Notes: generated by a model not told the origin, from the sequence alone. Positions 46,433 through 53,324 are shown, counted from the stretch's first letter. The stretch is 64,000 bases of DNA from Bacteriovoracia bacterium (GCA_030431635.1 JAUIIL010000008.1:124001-188000), one strand, 5' to 3'. Numbers and translations: made by a program.

Positions 46433-46441
46433 ATTATATCA
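46433..46441 (-). promoter_or_regulatory. Extended -10 promoter of the GNAT gene, near-leaderless
   Basis: On the minus strand TGATATAAT (46441-46433) is followed after 9 bases by the ATG at 46423. A normal start site would leave a leader of only 1-3 bases. Confidence 0.5.
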
Positions 46442-46524
46442 AATCTTTTTCCTCTCTTCGAAAATAGAGGCAAACTTTGAAGAAACGGCAAAATTTTCCT
46501 TGAAAAAAATAATTTCTTTTTCTT

Positions 46525-46551
46525 TAAATAAATCAATTTTTATTCCGAATC
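46525..46551 (+). promoter_or_regulatory. Sigma-28-like promoter of the first flagellin
   Basis: TAAATAAA (46525-46532), 11 bases, TCCGAATC (46544-46551), 73 bases before the flagellin ATG. The CCGA core fits the FliA -10 element, but the right half deviates. Function is supported by the gene it precedes. Confidence 0.5.
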
Positions 46552-46580
46552 TTTCATTAGGTAAGTGCAACTGCTTACTC

Positions 46581-46603
46581 GGTCAAACAAGGATGTTTTG
46601 ACC
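46581..46603 (+). repeat. Leader hairpin before the first flagellin
   Basis: GGTCAAA (46581-46587) pairs with TTTGACC (46597-46603), 9 bases before the AAGGAGG ribosome site. A second small dyad, GTAAG/CTTAC, lies at 46561-46578. These could protect the abundant flagellin mRNA or affect initiation. Confidence 0.5.
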
Positions 46604-46624
46604 CCCACTATCAAGGAGGATTGT

Positions 46625-47476
46625 ATGGGATTACGGATTAACACCAATGTCTCCTCAATCAACGCTCAAAGAAATTTGAGTTCAACGAGATTGCATCTCG
46701 ACAAAACCTTGGAGAAGTTATCTTCAGGTAGTCGAATCAACAGGGCCGGTGACGATGCCGCAGGTCTTGCTATCTCAGAGAACCTAAGAGCACAGATTCG
46801 AGGGATGAAACAAGCGCAAAGGAATGCTGGAGACGGTATTTCATTAGTTCAGATTGCTGAAGGTGGTCTAGCTGAAGTAGGTAACATTCTTATTAGATTA
46901 AGAGAGCTTGCAGTGCAAGCAGCTTCAGACACTATTGGACCAACAGAGCGTAAATTTCTAAACGTTGAATTCGAGCAATTAACTCAAGAGATTGATCGTA
47001 TTGCAAACGCAACTGAATTTAACAAAGTTCCACTACTAAACGGTACAGGAGCTGTGTTTGATATTCAAATCGGAACAAGAAATGATCCTATTAATGATAG
47101 GCTCACTTTTGATGCCTCAAGTGCAGACGTAAACGTTGCGGCCTTAGGTCTTAACCTTGCTTCTGTTGCAGACAAAATTTCTGCACAAAACTCTCTAGCA
47201 GCGATTGACCAATCAATTGTTTCAGTTTCTGCTATTAGAGCTGATTTTGGGGCTATGCAAAACAGACTACAGTCAACAATCAACAACATTGCAATTGGTG
47301 TAGAGAACCTCTCTTCTGCTAATTCTCGTGTTAGGGATACTGACGTAGCTGAAGCAACGAGTGACTTAACGAAATATAACATTCTGATGAATGCAGGTAC
47401 TTCGGTATTAGCTCAAGCGAACGTAACGACAAAGAGTGCAATTGGACTCATTCAGGCAGCTTCAAGTTCAGGCTGA
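46625..47476 (+). CDS. fliC: Flagellin
   Basis: 283 residues, starting at ATG 46625 with AAGGAGG 6 bases upstream; a frame from 46565 adds 20 residues not found in flagellins. N-terminal D0/D1 (GLRINTNVSSINAQRNL, SSGSRINRAGDDAAGLAISE near 37) and C-terminal D1/D0 (ENLSSANSRVRDTDVAE near 227, ending in LIQAASSSG). There is no D2/D3, giving a thin filament subunit. It is exported by the flagellar type III system. A second flagellin follows at 47706, and a sigma-28-like site precedes. Confidence 0.96.
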   Translation: MGLRINTNVSSINAQRNLSSTRLHLDKTLEKLSSGSRINRAGDDAAGLAISENLRAQIRGMKQAQRNAGDGISLVQIAEGGLAEVGNILIRLRELAVQAASDTIGPTERKFLNVEFEQLTQEIDRIANATEFNKVPLLNGTGAVFDIQIGTRNDPINDRLTFDASSADVNVAALGLNLASVADKISAQNSLAAIDQSIVSVSAIRADFGAMQNRLQSTINNIAIGVENLSSANSRVRDTDVAEATSDLTKYNILMNAGTSVLAQANVTTKSAIGLIQAASSSG

Positions 47477-47520
47477 TAAGGCTGAATAAAGCACTGAAGC
47501 TGCTTCTAATAATGGCAGCT
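47456..47520 (+). repeat. Three-part inverted repeat at the 3' end of the first flagellin
   Basis: GCAGCTTCA (47456-47464, inside the coding end) can pair with TGAAGCTGC (47495-47503). The latter can alternatively pair with GCAGCT (47515-47520). The two hairpins exclude each other. No T-run follows, so it is not a standard terminator. Confidence 0.45.
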
Positions 47521-47682
47521 AAGTTGTTACACCGAAGACGTTAAAAAAAGTATCCTGCAAAAATTGACTAGAAATAGTTGATGATACCAATGGCGTGGGT
47601 TTTGAAAGTCATGGGTATGTGTAATAGGTATTAATAAAAATGAGGTGAGCAGAAGGCTCGCTAGCAAAACAAGGAGGTTTAT

Positions 47683-47703
47683 ATGCGTAGATATGGAGAT
47701 TAA
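47683..47703 (+). CDS. Candidate 6-codon leader peptide before the second flagellin
   Basis: ATG at 47683 preceded by a perfect AAGGAGG (47671-47677), encoding MRRYGD and stopping at 47703, 2 bases before the flagellin ATG. The GGAG that serves the flagellin (47695-47698) is inside it, so translating ribosomes would cover that site. It could couple or tune flagellin translation. The rest of the 229-base gap holds no clear promoter. Confidence 0.35.
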   Translation: MRRYGD

Positions 47704-47705
47704 AA

Positions 47706-48539
47706 ATGGGAATAAGAATAAATACAAATGTCGCTTCGTTAGCGGCACAAAGAAATTTAGGAATTACTAACCAGAACTTGAAAGATAACTTTAGAAAACT
47801 ATCTTCAGGTTCAAGGATAACAAAGGCCAGTGATGATGCTGCAGGACTCGCAATTAGTGAAAATCTTCGGGCGCAAATCCGAGGAATTAGGCAAGCAAAA
47901 AGAAATGCCGAAGATGGTATCTCGCTTGTTCAAACAGCTGAAGGCGGACTTGCAGAAGTATCCAACATCATTATTAGGCTTAGAGAGCTGGCAGTACAAT
48001 CGGCTTCAGACACAGTCGGGTCGACGGAAAGAAGTTTTTCGGATATTGAGTTTCAACAACTCAAAGAAGAGCTTCAAAGGATTGCACAGGTCACTGAATT
48101 TAATGGTAGGAAACTACTTAATGGAACAGGAGGACTCGTTGAACTTCAAGTTGGAGTACATAACGATGTTTTTCAAGACAGAATTAAGTTTGATTCCAGC
48201 TCCATTGATACAACTTTGCAGGCATTGGGTGTCGCTGCTGAGGGAATTGCTACAAAAGAAGGTGCGCAACTCTCTCTACAAACGCTCGACGATGCACTTG
48301 TCAGAGTTAACGGTGCAAGAGCAAAACTTGGAGCACTGCAAAACCGACTTGCTTCAGTCATTAATACCCAAGGGATTAATGATGAGAACTTTAGTGCGGC
48401 CAACTCTCGAATTAGGGATGTGGATGTAGCGGCTGAGACAGCAGATATGACTAAGAATAGTATTCTTAATCAAGCAGGTGTTTCAGTACTATCGCAAACA
48501 AACGCTTTCCCGAACGCAGCTTTAAAGCTGATTGGATAA
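47706..48539 (+). CDS. Flagellin (second paralog)
   Basis: 277 residues, clear paralog of the preceding flagellin: GIRINTNVASLAAQRNLG, SSGSRITKASDDAAGLAISENLRAQIRG (in parts) near 33, and C-terminal ENFSAANSRIRDVDVAAETADMT. No D2/D3 domains. Multi-flagellin filaments are known in Bdellovibrio, where one paralog is essential for a full filament. Gene ends before a strong terminator. Confidence 0.95.
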   Translation: MGIRINTNVASLAAQRNLGITNQNLKDNFRKLSSGSRITKASDDAAGLAISENLRAQIRGIRQAKRNAEDGISLVQTAEGGLAEVSNIIIRLRELAVQSASDTVGSTERSFSDIEFQQLKEELQRIAQVTEFNGRKLLNGTGGLVELQVGVHNDVFQDRIKFDSSSIDTTLQALGVAAEGIATKEGAQLSLQTLDDALVRVNGARAKLGALQNRLASVINTQGINDENFSAANSRIRDVDVAAETADMTKNSILNQAGVSVLSQTNAFPNAALKLIG

Positions 48540-48556
48540 GTAAAAACCCACGTAAC

Positions 48557-48585
48557 CCCTCGCTCGGAATTGAGCGAGGGTTTTT
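48557..48585 (+). terminator. Intrinsic terminator after the second flagellin
   Basis: CCCTCGCTC and GAGCGAGGG (9-bp stem, 6-base loop) followed by TTTTT. The stop of the convergent gene lies next to it at 48586. Confidence 0.93.
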
Positions 48586-49887
48586 CTATTTTTGTTTACT
48601 GAAAAGACTTTTACATCTTTCCAGCAAACTTTTTTTAATAATAAAACCACGATTTCTTAGCTCTTCTTTTAATTGTTTAGTTTTTAAACGAGGGTTTTTA
48701 TTTAAAAAGCTTACAAGGATATCGATTCGAGATGTAAGATTCTTTTTCTTTTTTAATGAAAGAAGAAAGTTTTCATAATTCTTAATATCTAAATTGTTTT
48801 CAAGAAGAGAAATAATATTAGAATGAAACCCTTTTGGATAAAAAGTTTTATCATTTGCATCAATTGAGAGCATTTTTTTTATTGTTACTAAGTTCTCTTC
48901 TGAAATGGATAAGTTATTTAGATGTTTCTTTAAAGCGTCGATGCTTTCTCGTTTCCAATTTTGAGTTTCATAAAAAAAGATCTTTAATGAGTTAATAGCA
49001 GTAGTAAGAGAAATATCACCCGTCACAAGAACTGGAATTTGGGAGTGATAAATTAAAGATTGACTATAGGAAAAAGGAAGTGATTGAACTTGTACAATTG
49101 AAACATTAGATTCAAGAGAATAGGTTTTCTTTAATATTTTTGAAACAATAGATATTCTTTTTTGAGGATAGTATCTAGCGTATTCGTTAACAAAATCTAA
49201 GTACGTTTCAAATGAGCTCTCTCTGTCAAAATAGGCAAATCCAATCGAAGAGTCTTTTAAATCAAAGGCTTTTTTATCTCTAAAATATCTTTCAATTTCA
49301 TCGCGAGTAATAATTTCTGGTGAATCTTCAAAATAAAAACCATTAGAATTTAATCCTGTTTCAAAAAAAAATGTTTGAGAGTTTTTATTTAAATTGAAGA
49401 TATCAGCGATATCGATAGCTTTCCCGTTATATTCATCAAAAAAGAAATAATACTTACTTTTAGATTGAGTATAAATCAAACCTGGATCAGGAGGTTTGAC
49501 TTGTGGCAATTGGCTCATAAACTGAGATGGAAGTGCATATGAGTTTTTTTGAGGAACACTACTAAACGAGAACCCAAAGAAAAAATCGGAATTTGGTAAA
49601 TAAGTCAAACCTTGATTGTAATAAGTTATTCCATCAATAATCTGTATAGGACTATTTTCATCAAAGCTTGGAATGAGTATTTGTAACTGTTTTTTTGACT
49701 CTTTAAGAACTAAAAAACGAATATCCCAGTCAGGGTGTTTTAATTTTATCTCCCTTGCCATAAGATAATTTGTAGCAATATCTCCAAAACCTTTTAGATT
49801 AAAACCTGAAAACATATTAATTGAAACATCAGCTAAGAGATTAGCTTGAATCAAAATAAGAAATAAAAATAATACTACTTTGGTCAT
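48586..49887 (-). CDS. Exported protein of unknown function, possible GT-B-like fold
   Basis: 433 residues with a signal peptide (1-19). The N-terminal part after it, FSGFNLKGFGDIATNYLMARE, resembles the first Rossmann half of GT-B glycosyltransferases. The later segment IPVLVTGDISLTTAINSLKIFFYE (in parts, near 290-315) is like the nucleotide-sugar half. An exported GT-B enzyme would be odd, so the signal segment may instead be a membrane anchor. Family not recognised with confidence. Confidence 0.5.
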   Translation of the reverse strand: MTKVVLFLFLILIQANLLADVSINMFSGFNLKGFGDIATNYLMAREIKLKHPDWDIRFLVLKESKKQLQILIPSFDENSPIQIIDGITYYNQGLTYLPNSDFFFGFSFSSVPQKNSYALPSQFMSQLPQVKPPDPGLIYTQSKSKYYFFFDEYNGKAIDIADIFNLNKNSQTFFFETGLNSNGFYFEDSPEIITRDEIERYFRDKKAFDLKDSSIGFAYFDRESSFETYLDFVNEYARYYPQKRISIVSKILKKTYSLESNVSIVQVQSLPFSYSQSLIYHSQIPVLVTGDISLTTAINSLKIFFYETQNWKRESIDALKKHLNNLSISEENLVTIKKMLSIDANDKTFYPKGFHSNIISLLENNLDIKNYENFLLSLKKKKNLTSRIDILVSFLNKNPRLKTKQLKEELRNRGFIIKKSLLERCKSLFSKQK

Positions 49888-50010
49888 TTATTTATTAAAT
49901 TATCATATGTTAGAGAGTTTATAAGAGTAAGAGATAAAAGATACATAGAGATGTTTAATGACTAGACACTTTAAAAGAGAATTATTCCTAGGTTAAATGC
50001 AATTCCAATA

Positions 50011-50019
50011 TGTTATAAT
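50011..50019 (+). promoter_or_regulatory. Extended -10 promoter placing the start site at the ATG of the next gene
   Basis: TGTTATAAT (50011-50019) is a consensus extended -10. The ATG is at 50026, only 6 bases further, with no ribosome site between. The mRNA is predicted to be leaderless. Confidence 0.6.
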
Positions 50020-50025
50020 CTTTCC

Positions 50026-50997
50026 ATGGATAGAAAAACAGTCATGATTTTTGGAGTTTCTTCGTTTGTTGGTTCGAACTTAGCGGAGTACTTTAAGTCT
50101 AAAAATTACAGAGTGATTGGAACTTATTATGAAAATAAAGTTACTATCGATGGAGTACTGACTCTTCCATGTGATATCCTATCAAAAAATCAAATTCAAA
50201 CGATACTCTATACTTTTAGACCTGAACTCACTATTTATGCAGTTGGATTATCTTCTCTTATGAACTGTCGTGAACAGCCCAAGCTTGCCGATGCTCTTAA
50301 TACAGCAGGTGCTTTTAACGTAAGTGGTTTTTCAGAAAGATATGGGTCAAAATTTTGCTATATCTCTTCCTGTTATATTTTTACAGGTGATGAAGAAGAG
50401 TATAGAGAAAATGATACTCCTCAACCCTCAACCATATACGGAAAAACTCAAGCCAGTAGTGAGTTCTTTGTTCAAAAATCTTGTTTGAATTATTTAATTT
50501 TTAGAACCTGTGCTTTGTATGGAAGAAATTATAATACGAATCAGTTGAATTTTTTTGAACTCTTAGAGAGAAAAGCTGCGAAGAACGAGACTTTAGAATG
50601 CGATTCAAAAATCTATCTCGGCTTTCTTGATATTCATTATCTTGGTATGGCCATAGATACAGCCTTTAAATTAGGTGTTAAAAATAGACTTTTTCAAATT
50701 AGCTCAAAAGATATTTGTACCTATTATGATTTCGCGAAAAAGTATGCAGATGTTTTTGAACAGAGCTCTGGAATTGCTTCAAAAGGGGATTGGGAATTTC
50801 CTTTAGAGATTAACTTATTTGACGCTAACAAAGAGAGTGATTCCTTTCGTTTTAAAATGAATACTTTAAATTTAGAGGGTGCTCTTAATCTACGTCTTCC
50901 AACTATTGAAGAGTCTCTAAATTTTACGAAACAAAGATTAGGGATATCAGGTAGAAAGAAAAAAATGCTTAAAACAAGTGGTGTGAGTTTTATCTAG
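50026..50997 (+). CDS. NAD-dependent epimerase/reductase-like protein (RfbD-like SDR)
   Basis: 323 residues, extended SDR fold with the nucleotide loop GVSSFVGSNLAEYF near 10, and the sequence CYISSCYIFTGDEEEY near 111. The active-site segment is IYGKTQASSE: Tyr138 is present, but the Lys four residues later (YxxxK) is Gln142. That casts doubt on normal reductase catalysis. Similar to dTDP-4-dehydrorhamnose reductases but alone, without other sugar genes. Predicted leaderless start. Its 3' end overlaps the convergent gene by 8 bases. Confidence 0.7.
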   Translation: MDRKTVMIFGVSSFVGSNLAEYFKSKNYRVIGTYYENKVTIDGVLTLPCDILSKNQIQTILYTFRPELTIYAVGLSSLMNCREQPKLADALNTAGAFNVSGFSERYGSKFCYISSCYIFTGDEEEYRENDTPQPSTIYGKTQASSEFFVQKSCLNYLIFRTCALYGRNYNTNQLNFFELLERKAAKNETLECDSKIYLGFLDIHYLGMAIDTAFKLGVKNRLFQISSKDICTYYDFAKKYADVFEQSSGIASKGDWEFPLEINLFDANKESDSFRFKMNTLNLEGALNLRLPTIEESLNFTKQRLGISGRKKKMLKTSGVSFI

Positions 50998-51520
50998 CAG
51001 AGTGTTTAATAAACTCAGTTAAGTAATGCTTGGCCAAGGCTTCTTGTTTAACTTTTTCCCCTTTGAATCTCCAGCTTACTTCTCCAAAAGGACCAACATT
51101 GGCTTGAATTTCGTGAACAGAGTTAACTGCTTTAATTTCATTATTAAGCCTAGCAGAGAATAACCCTCCAGCATTAGAGAGAAATCCAATTGTGATGACA
51201 TCACTCGATCTTCGAGCAACAACGAGCTTTAAAGAATTTCTAAAAAGCATAAAATCATTAACTGTATTAGATATTTTAAAAATTTTGATTGAACTTCTAT
51301 TATCTTTACTTGCTCTAAGTTCATTGAATTTAGTAATGAATATCTCAAAATAGTCTCTAAGAGAGTTCATGAACTCGATTGATGATTCTTCTAGGATTTT
51401 TTCAGGAGATAAGTGTTCATTAAAATTAATAACACCAGACTCTTCCATATTAATTTCTTCAATGGCCAGAGATTCGATCCAGGAAGTAGTGAGTTTCGTA
51501 TATTGAGTAGAATCATCCAT
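50990..51520 (-). CDS. Conserved-type hypothetical protein (176 aa)
   Basis: 176 residues, cytoplasmic, mixed alpha/beta. An N-terminal acidic part (1-60), a helix rich in Phe/Glu near 58-75, and a beta-rich C-terminus (SLKLVVARRSSDVITIGFLSNAGG near 98; GPFGEVSWRFKGEKV near 145). No domain recognised. It converges on the SDR gene with a small overlap, and its promoter region is next to the 6S-like RNA. Confidence 0.55.
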   Translation of the reverse strand: MDDSTQYTKLTTSWIESLAIEEINMEESGVINFNEHLSPEKILEESSIEFMNSLRDYFEIFITKFNELRASKDNRSSIKIFKISNTVNDFMLFRNSLKLVVARRSSDVITIGFLSNAGGLFSARLNNEIKAVNSVHEIQANVGPFGEVSWRFKGEKVKQEALAKHYLTEFIKHSAR

Positions 51521-51578
51521 AATTTAATGATTCAGTTATTATTGGAACATGTCAATATTTTAACGATTTTTTTAGAGT

Positions 51579-51764
51579 AGGCCTAGTGAGGGGTTTTTGA
51601 GAGTTTCGCGCCCCTGAAAATCAGGTGGGCGCAATGTAACCGCTTTAGGCTTCCCATTTATCTACCGGCATTTGCAAGTAGTTGGGCTTGCACACTACGA
51701 TCAGGGATGGCTCCCTTAAAAAAAGTTGTAGGGCGAAACCAGTCGTAACCCCTCAACTAAACCT
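51579..51764 (-). ncRNA. ssrS: Probable 6S RNA
   Basis: About 186 bases in a gene-free stretch. Read on the minus strand, the 5' end (AGGTTTAGTTGAGGGG) pairs with the 3' end (CCCCTCACTAGGCCT), continuing as TTTCGCCC with GGGCGCGAAA. The 3' half carries GGAAGCCTAAAG and then ACATTG..CCACCTGA followed by a hairpin. This recalls the E. coli 6S order GAAGCCTTAAAA, ACATTCACCTTGAA plus hairpin. Size, closed terminal stem and inner hairpins fit 6S. A TATACT -10 box lies 7 bases before the predicted start. tmRNA, RNase P and SRP signatures are absent. Confidence 0.6.
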
Positions 51765-51770
51765 TCCATC

Positions 51771-51776
51771 AGTATA
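51771..51776 (-). promoter_or_regulatory. -10 box of the 6S-like RNA
   Basis: TATACT on the minus strand, placing the start near 51764 where the terminal stem begins. The -35 candidate TTACTC (17 bases upstream) is weak. Confidence 0.45.
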
Positions 51777-51875
51777 CACGAGCTGTTTAGCAAGAGTAAG
51801 AAAGATCTCCTTAAACTATAGTTTATTCCTTTAAAATCAATTGGTTATAAAGAGGTCAAGACTGTTATTTTTTCT

Positions 51876-51903
51876 TTGCGCTGCGCGCAATGTGTAGTAT
51901 AAT
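51876..51903 (+). promoter_or_regulatory. Promoter with embedded dyad upstream of the Tad locus
   Basis: A consensus TATAAT (51898-51903) preceded by the perfect dyad TTGCGC-TGC-GCGCAA (51876-51890), whose left arm covers the -35 position. This looks like a repressor-controlled promoter reading toward the Flp pilin gene, 115 bases away, and pointing away from the 6S-like RNA. Confidence 0.5.
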
Positions 51904-51943
51904 AAAAGACTCAAGTACTTAGAGTGCCTTTATTTTAGGTTGG

Positions 51944-52004
51944 GCTGAAAAAGTACATAAAAAGGCTTAAGTTTTCAGCTTTGGTGAACGATAAGCTTGA
52001 AAAC
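51944..52004 (+). repeat. Overlapping inverted repeats before the Flp pilin
   Basis: GCTGAAAA (51944-51951) pairs with TTTTCAGC (51972-51979). The latter, as GTTTTCAGCTT, can instead pair with AAGCTTGAAAAC (51993-52004), which ends just before the GGAGAG ribosome site. The repeats overlap the sigma-28-like site, so they may act as DNA operator or as RNA in transcripts from the upstream promoter. Confidence 0.4.
51967..51994 (+). promoter_or_regulatory. Sigma-28 (FliA)-like promoter of the Flp pilin gene
   Basis: TTAAGTTT (51967-51974), 12 bases, AACGATAA (51987-51994): 7/8 and 6/8 matches to TAAAGTTT and GCCGATAA. The start would be near 52001, giving a leader of about 17 bases with GGAGAG before ATG 52018. 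Confidence 0.5.
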
Positions 52005-52017
52005 AGGAGAGAAACCT

Positions 52018-52209
52018 ATGAATGCGAAGATTTTAGAGTTTTTAGAAGATGAAAGTGGACAAACTTCCACCGAATATATTCTTTTACTCGTAATTGTTGC
52101 AATCTTAATTTTCAAAGTTGGTGGAAGGCTTAAAGAAGAGCTTCTAGGTTTAGTTGATAAGGTTTTCAAAAGCCAGGCGCTTAGTGATATTACCAATGGT
52201 AATATTTAG
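52018..52209 (+). CDS. flp: Flp-type pilin (class III prepilin)
   Basis: 63 residues, MNAKILEFLEDESGQTSTEY then a hydrophobic segment. The Gly-Gln-x-x-x-Glu-Tyr pattern before the hydrophobic helix is the class III prepilin cleavage region, with Glu at +5. The likely cutting enzyme is the A24 peptidase at 52517. ATG 52018 follows GGAGAG; the TTG at 51997 is upstream of that site and rejected. As the first gene of the Tad locus with its own strong promoter region, it is the best candidate for the major pilin. Confidence 0.87.
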   Translation: MNAKILEFLEDESGQTSTEYILLLVIVAILIFKVGGRLKEELLGLVDKVFKSQALSDITNGNI

Positions 52210-52269
52210 TTAAAACTTGAGTCCTTTACTTAACTTCCCAGCAATAATTTAAAAGAAATTAATTCTTAA

Positions 52270-52298
52270 TTCTTTCTTATGGCCAAAGTTCTTATAAT
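52270..52298 (+). promoter_or_regulatory. Promoter of the second Tad prepilin gene, leaderless start
   Basis: TTCTTT (52270-52275), 17 bases, TATAAT (52293-52298). The ATG of the next gene begins at 52305, 6 bases after the -10, so transcription should start at or next to the ATG. Confidence 0.5.
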
Positions 52299-52304
52299 AG
52301 AAGA

Positions 52305-52520
52305 ATGATTGCCAATAATAACTCAGGTCAAGCTTTACTTGAGTACATTATTATTCTTGTTTTTGTTGCTACCATTGGTAGCACAACCCTTGGCTATATT
52401 TTTAATTACATTAATGGAAGTATTGGGAATTTGAATCATATTCTCTCTCAAAACTTAAATGTAGGAGTTTGTTCAAGAAATTGTTTTTTTGAGGCTTATA
52501 AAAATGGGTATCGCCCATGA
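52305..52520 (+). CDS. Class III prepilin-like minor protein (71 aa)
   Basis: 71 residues with NNNSGQALLEYIIIL at the N-terminus, the same Gly-Gln-(3)-Glu-Tyr leader as the Flp pilin, then a hydrophobic helix and a short polar region with two Cys (CSRNC). Probably a minor pilin. Its stop overlaps the ATG of the peptidase gene by 4 bases. Confidence 0.75.
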   Translation: MIANNNSGQALLEYIIILVFVATIGSTTLGYIFNYINGSIGNLNHILSQNLNVGVCSRNCFFEAYKNGYRP

Positions 52521-53023
52521 TTCCACTTTGGATCTTTTATACACTTTTAATAGAGCTTTTTGTTGTATCCTATTTAGATATGACAACGAAGAGAATAAAA
52601 AATATTTGGGCGATAGTGAACCTTTGTTTTTTTCTCTTATTTCTCTTCATCTATCAAGATTTTTACCCTTTGGAATTGAAAACATTTAGCTATTCTCTTT
52701 CATTCTTATTCGTGGGGTTTGTTCTATTTTTAATGAGAATAATGGGTGCAGGGGATACTAAGTTTCTTTTTTCTTTTTTTTTAGTGACACCAGAGAATAT
52801 GCATTTTGATATTTATGTGAAACTACTGATCTTCACAGGTATCTGTGCTTGTATTTTTCTCATTTTTAATATTTTAAAAAATATGAAAAAGATTTACTTG
52901 AGTCTTTTAACGAGAGATCTTGTCGGTTTAAAGAATTGCTTTGGAACAAAGTTTGCTTTTGCTCCTGTTATTCTTATAACATGGATATGGATAGGAATTG
53001 AAGGAGGATATTTTGGTTTGTAA
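52517..53023 (+). CDS. cpaA: Tad prepilin peptidase (TadV/CpaA-like, A24)
   Basis: 168 residues, about five TM helices. Catalytic Asp in LDMTTKRIKN (near 20) and in the GAGDTKFLF motif (near 76). It lacks the N-terminal zinc module of full-length PilD, as is normal for TadV/CpaA. It sits between prepilin genes with overlaps on both sides, so expression is matched to its substrates. Confidence 0.87.
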   Translation: MIPLWIFYTLLIELFVVSYLDMTTKRIKNIWAIVNLCFFLLFLFIYQDFYPLELKTFSYSLSFLFVGFVLFLMRIMGAGDTKFLFSFFLVTPENMHFDIYVKLLIFTGICACIFLIFNILKNMKKIYLSLLTRDLVGLKNCFGTKFAFAPVILITWIWIGIEGGYFGL

Positions 53024-53315
53024 AAATCAAAAAGGCCAATCTGCAGTTGAGTATATCCTACTATTTGCCATGGTAAGTTTTATTGTTTTAACGATTTTTC
53101 AAAGCAAAGTCATTCAAGATTTTATGAGTGAAGATGGAACTTTCATTCAAGCGATGAAAGGTGACATGGAGTTTATGTACAGGCATGCACTTCCTGGACG
53201 GGATCAGCTTGGACAAGGACAAAATCAAATTAATTATAGTGCGAATACAAACCCTAGTTATCATGATGGTCAAAGCACACGCTTCTTTGGTCCAATTGAG
53301 AAGTATTCGAACTAG
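53013..53315 (+). CDS. Class III prepilin-like protein (100 aa)
   Basis: 100 residues from TTG 53013 (AAGGAGG just before it), starting MVCKNQKGQSAVEYILLF. The frame is open to TTG 52998, but that codon overlaps the ribosome site. The leader is nearly identical to the next protein's, also at DNA level. A hydrophobic helix follows and a Gln/Asn-rich tail. It overlaps the end of the peptidase gene by 11 bases. Confidence 0.7.
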   Translation: MVCKNQKGQSAVEYILLFAMVSFIVLTIFQSKVIQDFMSEDGTFIQAMKGDMEFMYRHALPGRDQLGQGQNQINYSANTNPSYHDGQSTRFFGPIEKYSN

Positions 53316-53324
53316 AGAGGAAAA

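Noticed and set aside
47590-47634. 14-codon frame in the gap between the flagellins
   Set aside because: No ribosome site, no conservation evidence; the 6-codon frame at 47683 has much stronger initiation signals.
51579-51764. tmRNA, RNase P RNA or SRP RNA as identity of the structured RNA
   Set aside because: The element is too short for tmRNA or RNase P, and the conserved GGAAGCAGCC of SRP RNA and GAGGAAAGTCC of RNase P are absent on both strands.
51904-52004. Cyclic-di-GMP (GEMM) riboswitch before the Flp pilin
   Set aside because: No GEMM consensus elements are present; the region is better explained by a sigma-28-like promoter plus inverted repeats.
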